Both the position numbers and the translations under genes were made by a program. The notes under the pieces were generated by a model. It saw nothing but the letters and a program-made list of their open reading frames with translations, was not told the DNA's origin and ran no database searches. From NCBI GenBank assembly GCA_041178545.1, contig JBEGVB010000136.1:1-5338 (forward strand): DNA of 5,338 nucleotides. Reading direction: 5' to 3'. The stretch comes from JBEATZ01 sp041178545. GTDB lineage: Bacteria; Planctomycetota; UBA1135; UBA2386. This document shows positions 1-5,338 of this stretch, one piece after another. Numbering within the stretch: the stretch's first letter is position 1; each line of letters begins with the position of its first letter.

Positions 1-1416
1 GACTCGATCTGCTACGAGACCAACTTCTACGCCACCGGCAGCTTCACCAGCACCGGCGTCGCGACGAGTGGCCGCACCCACCCCGTGGAAGGCGCGGGCA
101 TCCGCGGACCGATCACGTCCGTGGACGGGAACATGAACAGCTACCAGCGTCGCACCAACGGGTACGACACCAACGACAACGCCAACGACTTCTGCGTGAT
201 GGCGTGGACGCCTGGCGCCGCCAACGGCAGCGCCAACCTCGTGACGCTTGGGTACAGCGAGTCGTTCAGCCTGCCGCCCGCCTCCGCCCTGCCGGCCTTC
301 CTGTACGGCTTCGTGCCCCCGGTGGTCGCCGACCCCGTCAACGTGATCAACGCCGTCGTGACCGGGGTGCCCAGTTCGATCACCGTCCCGGCCTCGCCGG
401 ACGGTGGCAACATCGGTGTCTTCCACGACCCCAGCGGCGGCGGCAACGCCACCTGGCTCCGGGTGGCACCAGCCAGCCAGTTCCTGGTGGAGACCTACGT
501 CTACGTCCGCGGCGGCAACAGTGCCTTCGCAGCCCCCGGCGCAACCGGTGAGGCAGAGACCTGGGCCATGGGCGTGGGTGGCACGACGGACAGCGCCGCC
601 AACCCGCACAACATCAGCGGCACGTTCTACAGCGAGATCCAGTGCACCGGCAACCGCCCGGGCGCCACGGGTGTCGGCTTCTTCGCCTACGTGCAGCAGG
701 CCCAGACCACGATCTACCTCGTGGACCGCGGCAACGGCAGCACCAACAACATCCTCGGCACCATCGTCGCCACGACCGGCGTGAACGACGGCTGGCAGCG
801 GCTGCGCATCCGCCTCGACGGCAACAACCTCGTGGCCAACTTCGGCGGCACCTACGGCGTCGACGACGGCCTGCGCTTCACCGCCTCCAACGTGACCAAC
901 GCGGGCGGCAACGTGTGGTTCCAGTACCGCGAGTGCCTCGTGAACAACACGTTCATGACCCCGCTGATGCTGGACCGCCTCCAGGTCTGGACCACGGGCA
1001 CCTCTTCCGTCACCACGAGCGGCACGGCGAGCCCCACCACGGTGGCCACCCCGGGTATCGGCACGTCGGGCGGCCTGCCAGTGATCGGCAACGCAGCCTT
1101 CGCGGCCACCGCGAGCGGACTCAACCCGCTGGGCTTCGGCGGCATGCTGGTCGGCCTCGGCTCGCTGACCACCGGATCCCCCGTGACCGGTGCCCCGCCC
1201 TCGGTGCAGATCTACCTCGCGCAGGGCTCGATCCTGCTGAGCAACCTGCTGCTCGCGGATGCCTCGGGCAACGCGTTGAGCAGCCTTGCCATCCCGCCGG
1301 TCAACGGCTTGCTGGGCCTGCCCGTCGTCGCACAGGTGGTGGCGTTCGACCCGACCCTCTCCGCGGCAGTGCCCATCGGCAGCAGCCAGGGCATGGCCAT
1401 CGTGGTCGGCAACTGA
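1..1416 (+). CDS. LTD-family secreted protein, 5'-truncated, paralogue of the next gene
   Basis: The frame is open from base 1 to the TGA at 1414-1416, giving 471 residues; the true start lies left of the window. A GTG at 85 is in frame but is very unlikely to be the start, because homology to the downstream paralogue begins at residue 1 (DSICYE here, DSVCYE there). Residues 1-75 are the tail of a lamin tail domain, with the usual ending YDTNDNANDF (55-64) and TPGAAN (70-75). Residues of about 80-335 form a Gly/Asn/Thr-rich, beta-looking middle region containing VNDGWQRLRI (261-270), NFGG and YRE. From about 341 to the end is a C-terminal module rich in Gly, Pro and short hydrophobic strands, ending in VVGN. 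No transmembrane helix or LPXTG-like signal is visible. LTDs are known in bacterial secreted and surface proteins, so an extracellular location is inferred. The specific function is unknown. Confidence 0.9.
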   Translation, partial: DSICYETNFYATGSFTSTGVATSGRTHPVEGAGIRGPITSVDGNMNSYQRRTNGYDTNDNANDFCVMAWTPGAANGSANLVTLGYSESFSLPPASALPAFLYGFVPPVVADPVNVINAVVTGVPSSITVPASPDGGNIGVFHDPSGGGNATWLRVAPASQFLVETYVYVRGGNSAFAAPGATGEAETWAMGVGGTTDSAANPHNISGTFYSEIQCTGNRPGATGVGFFAYVQQAQTTIYLVDRGNGSTNNILGTIVATTGVNDGWQRLRIRLDGNNLVANFGGTYGVDDGLRFTASNVTNAGGNVWFQYRECLVNNTFMTPLMLDRLQVWTTGTSSVTTSGTASPTTVATPGIGTSGGLPVIGNAAFAATASGLNPLGFGGMLVGLGSLTTGSPVTGAPPSVQIYLAQGSILLSNLLLADASGNALSSLAIPPVNGLLGLPVVAQVVAFDPTLSAAVPIGSSQGMAIVVGN

Positions 1417-1435
1417 TCCCGACACCGTGTGATCC

Positions 1436-1460
1436 CGAGGTCGGGCCCTCCTCGACCTCG
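1436..1460 (+). terminator. Hairpin 19 bases after the first gene, possible U-less terminator
   Basis: CGAGGTCGGG (1436-1445) pairs with CTCGACCTCG (1451-1460): ten pairs including one G-U, with a 5-base loop. It begins 19 bases after the stop codon. No T-run follows, so it is not a classical intrinsic terminator. It could be a U-less terminator, a 3'-end stabiliser, or half of a tandem structure with the hairpin that follows directly. Confidence 0.45.
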
Positions 1461-1492
1461 CGCAAGGTGCCGACTCCCTCGGCCCCTTGCGC
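1460..1492 (+). terminator. Second adjacent hairpin, possible terminator or attenuator
   Basis: GCGCAAGG (1460-1467) pairs with CCTTGCGC (1485-1492). After one T/C mismatch the stem continues as GCCGA (1469-1473) with TCGGC (1479-1483), leaving a 5-base loop. That is 13 pairs in all. It abuts the preceding hairpin, sharing base 1460. No T-tract follows. Termination is an inference from its place after a stop codon and its GC-rich stem. Confidence 0.45.
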
Positions 1493-1534
1493 CCGACCGA
1501 ACGAGACCGTTCCGAGGCGACCACCCCGAGGCGG

Positions 1535-1562
1535 TCGACGAAACGGTGCGACGAGCTAGGAT
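1535..1562 (+). promoter_or_regulatory. Candidate sigma-70-type promoter for the LTD gene at 1617
   Basis: TCGACG (1535-1540) and TAGGAT (1557-1562) are separated by 16 bases. Each matches the -35 and -10 consensus at four of six positions, and TAGGAT is a common -10 form in GC-rich bacteria. The predicted transcript would start near 1569, giving a leader of about 48 bases that includes the ribosome binding site. The -10 sits between the arms of an inverted repeat, GCGACGA (1548-1554) and TCGTCGC (1563-1569). This is a pattern match only; the sigma factor preferences of this host are unknown. Confidence 0.3.
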
Positions 1563-1606
1563 TCGTCGCTTCGACAGCGCTCCTTCCCGTCCTTCCTACC
1601 CCCTGC

Positions 1607-1610
1607 GGAG
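1607..1610 (+). promoter_or_regulatory. Ribosome binding site of the second LTD gene
   Basis: GGAG lies six bases before the ATG at 1617, which is good spacing. The frame upstream is closed by TAG at 1557-1559, with no ATG, GTG or TTG in between, so this site and start are the only reasonable choice. The motif is the left half of a 10-base perfect palindrome, GGAGATCTCC (1607-1616), that touches the start codon. Confidence 0.8.
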
Positions 1611-1616
1611 ATCTCC

Positions 1617-3434
1617 ATGCTTGGTCTGTCCCTGATCGCTGCGGCCCTGTTCCCCCAGGGCCCGAGCACCTCGGTCGTCATCAACGAGTTCGTCTACGAC
1701 GACGGTGGCACCGACGACCGCGAGTACGTCGAGCTCTACAACACCAGTGCCGCGCCGGTGGACATCAGCGGCTGGAAGATCGTGAACCGCGACCCGGGCA
1801 GCCCCGCCTACAACCCGGCCAACACCGGCACGGACCCGACCTACACCATTCCTCCGGGCACGATCCTTGCGCCCGGCGCGTTCTTCGTGCTCGGCTCCGG
1901 CGTGGTGCCCAACGTGAACTTCGTGGTGGGCACGACCAACCTGCTGGAGAACGACAACGAGTGCATCGAGTTGCAGGACCCCACAGGCACCATCATCGAC
2001 TCGGTGTGCTACGAGATGGGCCGCGGCGTGTTCGGCCCGCACCCGCTCGAGGGCGATGGCTTCTACGGCGACATGGCAGTGGCCGACAACCCCACGGGCA
2101 CGCGCGCCTCGATCGGCCGCATGATCGACGGCATCGACACCAACAACAACGGCCGTGACTTCACCTGCGTGCAGGTGCCGACGCCCGGCGCCTCCAACGT
2201 GCAGCCCGGCACCCTGCCCTACATCGACAACTTCGATGCCGGCGCAGTGGGCATCGCGCTCAACAACTTCTCGTTCGGCTTCGTCGCGCCCAAGTACGTG
2301 GACCCGACGATCATCGACTCCAACAACTACACCTCGAAGCCGCCGTCCCCGCAGGGCGGCCTCGCCATCGTGTTCCAGGACAACAGCGGCGGCGGCAACG
2401 GCCAGCAGCTGATCGGTCCCGTGGTCTCGGACGTCGTGCTGGAGTGCTACGCCTACTTCGAGCCCGCCATGGCTCCGATCCACAACGGCGTGCCCTCTGG
2501 CGGTTGCGGCGTGATCCCCGGCGGCACCTACGAGTTGTCCGCAGGCGAGTCGTGGGCCATCGGCGTGCGCGGCTCGGCTGCATCCAACGGCAACCCCTCC
2601 AACGCTGCAGGTGACTACTTCACGACGATCGCCCCCGGCGTGGGCACCATCTACCACCAGCAGATGGGCATCGCCTGGGTCCACTACCGCACGGTCAACT
2701 ACTCGCGCGTCTACCTCGTCGACCTGAACAACGGCAACGCCCCGGGCACGCCCACGGACTTCACCGTCATCGGCGGCCCGATCGACATCGTGCAGGGTGT
2801 GAACGACGGCTGGCAGCGCCTTCGCATCCACGCCCAAGGCAACAAGGTCGTGGGCAACTTCGGCGGCATCTACGGCGCCGACAACGGCACGCGCTTCAGC
2901 GCGACGGGCGTCTACAACAACGCCGGCGCGATCTGGCTGTCGTACCGCGAGGCGATGTGCAACAACCCGATGATGCGCCCGCCGCTGCTGGACGCCTTCG
3001 ACATCCACGTCCCCACCACCAGCCTGAACACGTTTGGCACGCCTTCGCCCACCAACTTCGGCACGCCCACCATCGACACGAACGGCTTCGCGCTGCTCGG
3101 CAGCACGGGCTTTGCCATCACGGCCAGCGGCATGAACCCCGGTGGCACGCCCACCAGCGGTTTCTGCGGCCTCGTGCTGGGCTTCGTGCCGGTGCCCACG
3201 GGCTTCCCGATCGCGGGTGCCCCCGCCACGGCCACGGGCTACGTGCTGGCGCAGGCCTCGTCGATCGGCTTCGCCGACGCGACGGGCAAGGTCTCCTTCC
3301 CACTGACGATCCCCGGCAACCCGGGCCTGCTGGGCCTCGGCATCACCAGCCAGATCGTGGACTTCGACCCGACGCTGCCGTTCGCGGTGCCGATCGGCAC
3401 CTCGTCCGGCCTGACGGCGGTCGTCGGCAACTGA
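1617..3434 (+). CDS. Secreted lamin-tail-domain protein with shared C-terminal module
   Basis: This is a complete 605-residue protein with a well-placed GGAG and no alternative start. The N-terminus (1-15) is short and hydrophobic (LGLSLIAAALF) without Lys or Arg, so it is a weak but plausible signal peptide. Residues of about 19-132 are a lamin tail domain: VVINEFVYDD (20-29), REYVELYN (35-42) and DISGWKI (49-55) are its hallmark first strands. The usual planctomycete-style ending follows, with DTNNNGRDF and TPGASN (189-194). Residues of about 202-465 form a beta-rich region of a LamG/jelly-roll look, including VNDGWQRLRI (395-404). Residues 472-605 form a Gly/Pro-rich C-terminal module ending in VVGN. 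Seven cysteines are present, at about 116, 131, 184, 277, 297, 448 and 517. No membrane helix or catalytic motif is seen. It is a tandem paralogue of the gene ending at 1416, with about half identity by eye in the best-conserved stretch. A surface or extracellular role is inferred; the ligand or activity is unknown. Confidence 0.93.
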   Translation: MLGLSLIAAALFPQGPSTSVVINEFVYDDGGTDDREYVELYNTSAAPVDISGWKIVNRDPGSPAYNPANTGTDPTYTIPPGTILAPGAFFVLGSGVVPNVNFVVGTTNLLENDNECIELQDPTGTIIDSVCYEMGRGVFGPHPLEGDGFYGDMAVADNPTGTRASIGRMIDGIDTNNNGRDFTCVQVPTPGASNVQPGTLPYIDNFDAGAVGIALNNFSFGFVAPKYVDPTIIDSNNYTSKPPSPQGGLAIVFQDNSGGGNGQQLIGPVVSDVVLECYAYFEPAMAPIHNGVPSGGCGVIPGGTYELSAGESWAIGVRGSAASNGNPSNAAGDYFTTIAPGVGTIYHQQMGIAWVHYRTVNYSRVYLVDLNNGNAPGTPTDFTVIGGPIDIVQGVNDGWQRLRIHAQGNKVVGNFGGIYGADNGTRFSATGVYNNAGAIWLSYREAMCNNPMMRPPLLDAFDIHVPTTSLNTFGTPSPTNFGTPTIDTNGFALLGSTGFAITASGMNPGGTPTSGFCGLVLGFVPVPTGFPIAGAPATATGYVLAQASSIGFADATGKVSFPLTIPGNPGLLGLGITSQIVDFDPTLPFAVPIGTSSGLTAVVGN

Positions 3435-3452
3435 CCTGACGTCCCTGCGCTG

Positions 3453-3475
3453 GCTCCGGGGCTCGTCCCCGGAGC
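3453..3475 (+). repeat. Perfect 9-bp stem-loop after the second LTD gene
   Basis: GCTCCGGGG (3453-3461) pairs perfectly with CCCCGGAGC (3467-3475) around the 5-base loop CTCGT. It starts 18 bases after the stop codon and has no T-run. It lies 12 bases before the strong terminator at 3488, so it may protect the mRNA 3' end or add to termination. Confidence 0.6.
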
Positions 3476-3487
3476 GGTGCTCGAACC

Positions 3488-3523
3488 AAACCCCGCCCGG
3501 AGACCCCCGCGGCGGGGTTTTTT
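3488..3523 (+). terminator. Intrinsic terminator of the second LTD gene
   Basis: AAACCCCGCC (3488-3497) pairs perfectly with GGCGGGGTTT (3511-3520) across a 13-base loop, and the right arm runs into six Ts (3518-3523). This is a classical rho-independent terminator on the + strand. It separates the LTD pair from the gene at 3590, which therefore needs its own promoter in the 66 bases that remain or depends on read-through. I see no convincing promoter there. Confidence 0.9.
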
Positions 3524-3589
3524 CGTGTTCCACATGGTCCACGCCCCGCGCACCCGGATGATGCCTGCCCCTTTTCCCCGCAACCCCAC

Positions 3590-4552
3590 ATGAACCGTTC
3601 CCTGATCGCCCTTCCTGCCGTCCTGCTCCTCGCCCTCGGCGCCGCCCGCGCCCAAGAAGAGGCCAAGACGACCACCGCCGCTCCCAAGGCCACCCTGCGC
3701 CTCAAGCACGTGGAGGGCACGACCTCCCACTTCGTGATCGCATCGACCATGAAGGTGGCAATCAGCGTCGCCGGGCAGGAGATGGGCCAGGACATGGACA
3801 CCCAGATGTTCATGGAGCAGAAGGTGCTCGGCGTGAAGGACGGGGTCGCCACCGTGACCCAGCGCATCTACCGCATCAAGATCAAGGCCGACTCGATGAT
3901 GGCCCAGGTCGACTACGACAGCGACGACGAGAACTCGGATGCCGGAATGATGGAGAACGCCACGGAGATGCTCGACCAGACCTTCGAGCTGAAGATCGAC
4001 GCCAGCGGCAAGGTGCTGGACGTCAAGGCACCGGAGGGCTTCGACCCCTCGTCCATGCGCGGCGTCGGCAGCGACGGCGACATGAAGTCCTTCTTCGACC
4101 GCAACAACATCGTGCTTCCCGAGGGCCCGATTGCCGTCGGTGAGTCGTGGGAGTCCGAGAGCGAGAACAACATGGGCCAGATGGGCAAGATGAAGGTCAA
4201 GTCGACCAACAAGCTCGTCAAGATCGAGGGTGGCAAGGCCACCATCGAGCAGGTCATGAAGCTCGACACCAGCGGCATGCAGATGCCCGCCGAGATGCAG
4301 ATGACCCCGGGTGACGCCTCGGGCACCACGGTGATCGACCTGGAGAAGGGCGTCGTCGTCGAGAGTGCCACCGCCATGAAGATGACCATGTCCGGCGAGC
4401 AGCAGGGCATGGAGATGAACATGGAGATGACCATGGGCAGCTCGATGAAGCAGACCGCGGCACCCGCCCCGAAGGCCAAGAAGGAAGAGGCCAAGACCGA
4501 GGCAAAGGAAGCCGCCCCGACCCCCGCGCCCGTCAAGAAGGACGGCAAGTGA
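3590..4552 (+). CDS. Exported Met-rich protein, DUF6263-like, function unknown
   Basis: This is a complete 320-residue protein. The signal peptide is clear: MNR, then a hydrophobic core (residues 4-18), then ARA (19-21) with likely signal peptidase I cleavage before Gln22. There is no Cys in a lipobox, so it is probably periplasmic or secreted. The mature part alternates polar and hydrophobic residues as in beta strands. It contains YDSDDENSD, an acidic stretch, then LKIDASGKVLDVKAPEGFDP and LPEGPIAVGESW (176-187). These recall DUF6263-type exported proteins common in planctomycetes; this is recognition from memory and not certain. About 30 methionines are present (over 9% of residues), densest at about 224-285 (MQMPAEMQM, MEMNMEMTM). 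The last 30 or so residues are a Lys/Glu/Ala/Pro-rich, probably disordered tail. No in-frame alternative start exists upstream and no Shine-Dalgarno is visible (the leader is pyrimidine-rich), but the signal peptide supports this ATG. Enzymatic residues are not apparent. Confidence 0.9.
   Translation: MNRSLIALPAVLLLALGAARAQEEAKTTTAAPKATLRLKHVEGTTSHFVIASTMKVAISVAGQEMGQDMDTQMFMEQKVLGVKDGVATVTQRIYRIKIKADSMMAQVDYDSDDENSDAGMMENATEMLDQTFELKIDASGKVLDVKAPEGFDPSSMRGVGSDGDMKSFFDRNNIVLPEGPIAVGESWESESENNMGQMGKMKVKSTNKLVKIEGGKATIEQVMKLDTSGMQMPAEMQMTPGDASGTTVIDLEKGVVVESATAMKMTMSGEQQGMEMNMEMTMGSSMKQTAAPAPKAKKEEAKTEAKEAAPTPAPVKKDGK
4409..4432 (+). repeat. 12-base tandem duplication inside the Met-rich gene
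   Basis: ATGGAGATGAAC (4409-4420) is followed directly by ATGGAGATGACC (4421-4432), matching at 11 of 12 bases and encoding MEMN-MEMT. It is in frame and sits in the most Met-rich part of the protein, suggesting local slippage enlarged this segment. Confidence 0.7.
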
Positions 4553-4556
4553 CCGC

Positions 4557-4574
4557 GCGCGGCTGAAGCCGCGC
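4557..4574 (+). repeat. Tight stem-loop just after the Met-rich gene
   Basis: GCGCGGC (4557-4563) pairs perfectly with GCCGCGC (4568-4574) around a TGAA tetraloop. It begins four bases after the stop codon at 4550-4552. It lacks a T-run and is probably a 3'-end structure upstream of the larger hairpin at 4589. Confidence 0.55.
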
Positions 4575-4588
4575 TGCGCACCTTCTGC

Positions 4589-4636
4589 AAACGAAGCCGC
4601 CCTGCAGGCCGTTCGACCTGCAGGGCGGCTCCGTTT
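4589..4636. terminator. Long bidirectional terminator hairpin between convergent genes
   Basis: AAACG (4589-4593) pairs with CGTTT (4632-4636). After one A/C mismatch, AGCCGCCCTGCAGG (4595-4608) pairs perfectly with CCTGCAGGGCGGCT (4617-4630) around an 8-base loop. That is 19 pairs over 20 positions. Read in either direction the right arm ends in CGTTT, a short U-run. It lies between the stop codons of two convergent genes (4552 on + and 4674 on -), as expected for a shared terminator. The T-run is only three bases, so its efficiency is uncertain. Confidence 0.75.
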
Positions 4637-4673
4637 CCGCCCGGGGCCAGCACCGTGCCGCCGTGTCGTCTGC

Positions 4674-5338
4674 CTACCGCTCCATCGCGGCTTGCACGAG
4701 GTCGTGCAGGGCGGTGCGCACCTTGGTGTGGCCGCCCTTGCTGCGGGTCGGGTGTACGCGGTTCGTGAGCAGCACCACGCACGTGTCGCTCGACGGGTCG
4801 CACCACAGCGAGGTGCCGGTGAAGCCCGTGTGGCCGAACAATCCGGTGGGCACCGTGGTGCCGGCCCAGCTGCCGGCGGCAGGCAGCTCGAAGCCCAGCG
4901 CACGACGACCGCCGCCGAGGGCCACGGGCTCGCGGGCCGCATCGGCAAGTTGCGGCCGCAGCATGCCGCGGCCGCCGCCCAGGAAGGCGAGGCCCACGCG
5001 CAGCACGTCGTCGGCACTGCCGAACAAGCCGGCATGGCCGCTGGTGCCGCCCATCGCGTGGGCGTTCTCGTCGTGCACGTGGCCGCGCACGATGCCGCCG
5101 CGCACCGGATCGTCCTCGGTGGGCGCCGCATCCGCGAGCGGTGCGAGATGCGTGGGCGCGAAGGTAGCGGTGGCCATGCCCAGCGGGGCGAACACGCGCT
5201 GCTGCACGAACTGCTCGAACGGCATGCCGCTCGCCTGCTCCACCACCGCCATCAGCAGCACGAAGCCGAGGTCGCTGTACGTGGTGGCCTCACCGGGCGC
5301 ACCCATGAGTCCCTCGGCCGCGGCAGCCTCGACGATGG
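4674..5338 (-). CDS. Beta-lactamase-family serine hydrolase (PBP4b/YfeW type), N-terminus cut by window edge
   Basis: The frame is open from the right edge to the TAG at 4676-4674, giving 220 residues of the C-terminal part. The ATG at 5306 is internal: the ten codons to its right (IVEAAAAEGL) continue the family pattern leading into APGE and YSDLGF. The YSD motif (residues 20-22 of the visible part) is the YxN-type catalytic Tyr element of class C beta-lactamase-like hydrolases. FAPLGM, VHDENA (87-92), GHAGLF (100-105) and HTG (169-171, the KTG equivalent), followed by LLTNRVHPTR, are typical of the PBP4b/esterase-like branch. The SxxK nucleophile motif must lie to the right of the window, so activity cannot be judged. 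Likely roles are peptidoglycan peptidase, esterase or a related hydrolase; beta-lactam resistance should not be assumed. Visible family features are intact. Some relatives are fused to a glycoside hydrolase family 3 domain, which cannot be checked here. Confidence 0.92.
   Translation of the reverse strand, partial: IVEAAAAEGLMGAPGEATTYSDLGFVLLMAVVEQASGMPFEQFVQQRVFAPLGMATATFAPTHLAPLADAAPTEDDPVRGGIVRGHVHDENAHAMGGTSGHAGLFGSADDVLRVGLAFLGGGRGMLRPQLADAAREPVALGGGRRALGFELPAAGSWAGTTVPTGLFGHTGFTGTSLWCDPSSDTCVVLLTNRVHPTRSKGGHTKVRTALHDLVQAAMER

Noticed and set aside
85..87. GTG at 85 as the start of the first gene
   Set aside because: The frame is open to base 1 and residues encoded before it match the paralogue, so the gene begins outside the window.
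1414..1438. 9-base direct repeat TGATCCCGA (1414-1422 and 1430-1438)
   Set aside because: It is short, overlaps the stop codon and the first hairpin arm, and has no flanking signs of a mobile element or attachment site.
1596..3542. 648-codon open frame on the - strand opposite the second LTD gene
   Set aside because: It is a GC-rich shadow: the product is dominated by Val, Arg, Ala, Asp and His in the repetitive way expected from the complement of a strongly codon-biased gene. It has no recognisable domain, and it runs through the intrinsic terminator. The + strand frame has a clear LTD.
3524..3589. Promoter for the Met-rich gene (GATGAT at 3557-3562 as a -10)
   Set aside because: There is no -35-like hexamer at acceptable spacing, and the match comes from a run of ATG triplets; too weak to annotate.
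3239..5131. 630-codon open frame on the - strand spanning three genes
   Set aside because: It overlaps parts of the LTD gene, all of the Met-rich gene and the serine hydrolase in a different frame. Its product is low-complexity His/Leu/Gly/Arg-rich. The hydrolase motifs are in the other - strand frame.
5304..5306. ATG at 5306 (- strand) as the start of the serine hydrolase
   Set aside because: The family needs the SxxK region upstream, and the codons to the right of this ATG continue in frame to the window edge with family-like sequence.

Overview
This GC-rich window (every gene strongly prefers G or C at the third codon position) carries four protein genes and no RNA genes, mobile elements or CRISPR. 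It looks chromosomal and most like a Planctomycetota genome. The basis is family style: two secreted lamin-tail-domain (LTD) proteins ending in a beta-rich C-terminal module of a kind I associate with marine planctomycetes, plus an exported Met-rich protein resembling planctomycetal DUF6263-type proteins. The taxonomic call is an inference from memory, not a search result.

Layout, left to right. Positions 1-1416 (+) are the 3' part of an LTD-family protein whose start lies left of the window. A 200-base gap (1417-1616) holds two back-to-back GC-rich hairpins, a possible promoter and a clear ribosome binding site. Positions 1617-3434 (+) are a complete paralogue of the first gene: a short hydrophobic N-terminus, an LTD, a middle beta-sandwich-like region and the same C-terminal module. 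It is followed by a hairpin and then a textbook intrinsic terminator (3488-3523). Positions 3590-4552 (+) encode a 320-residue exported Met-rich protein with a good signal peptide but no visible Shine-Dalgarno sequence. Positions 4674-5338 (-) are the C-terminal part of a beta-lactamase/PBP4b-type serine hydrolase that runs off the right edge. The convergent genes at 4552 and 4674 are separated by a long near-perfect hairpin that can act in both directions.

The first two genes are a tandem duplication and probably make related extracellular or surface proteins. Nothing shows that the Met-rich protein or the serine hydrolase works with them; the terminators suggest each is a separate transcription unit. 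The points most worth following up are the shared C-terminal module and middle domain, which I cannot tie to a characterised function, and the methionine-dense second half of the third gene product.
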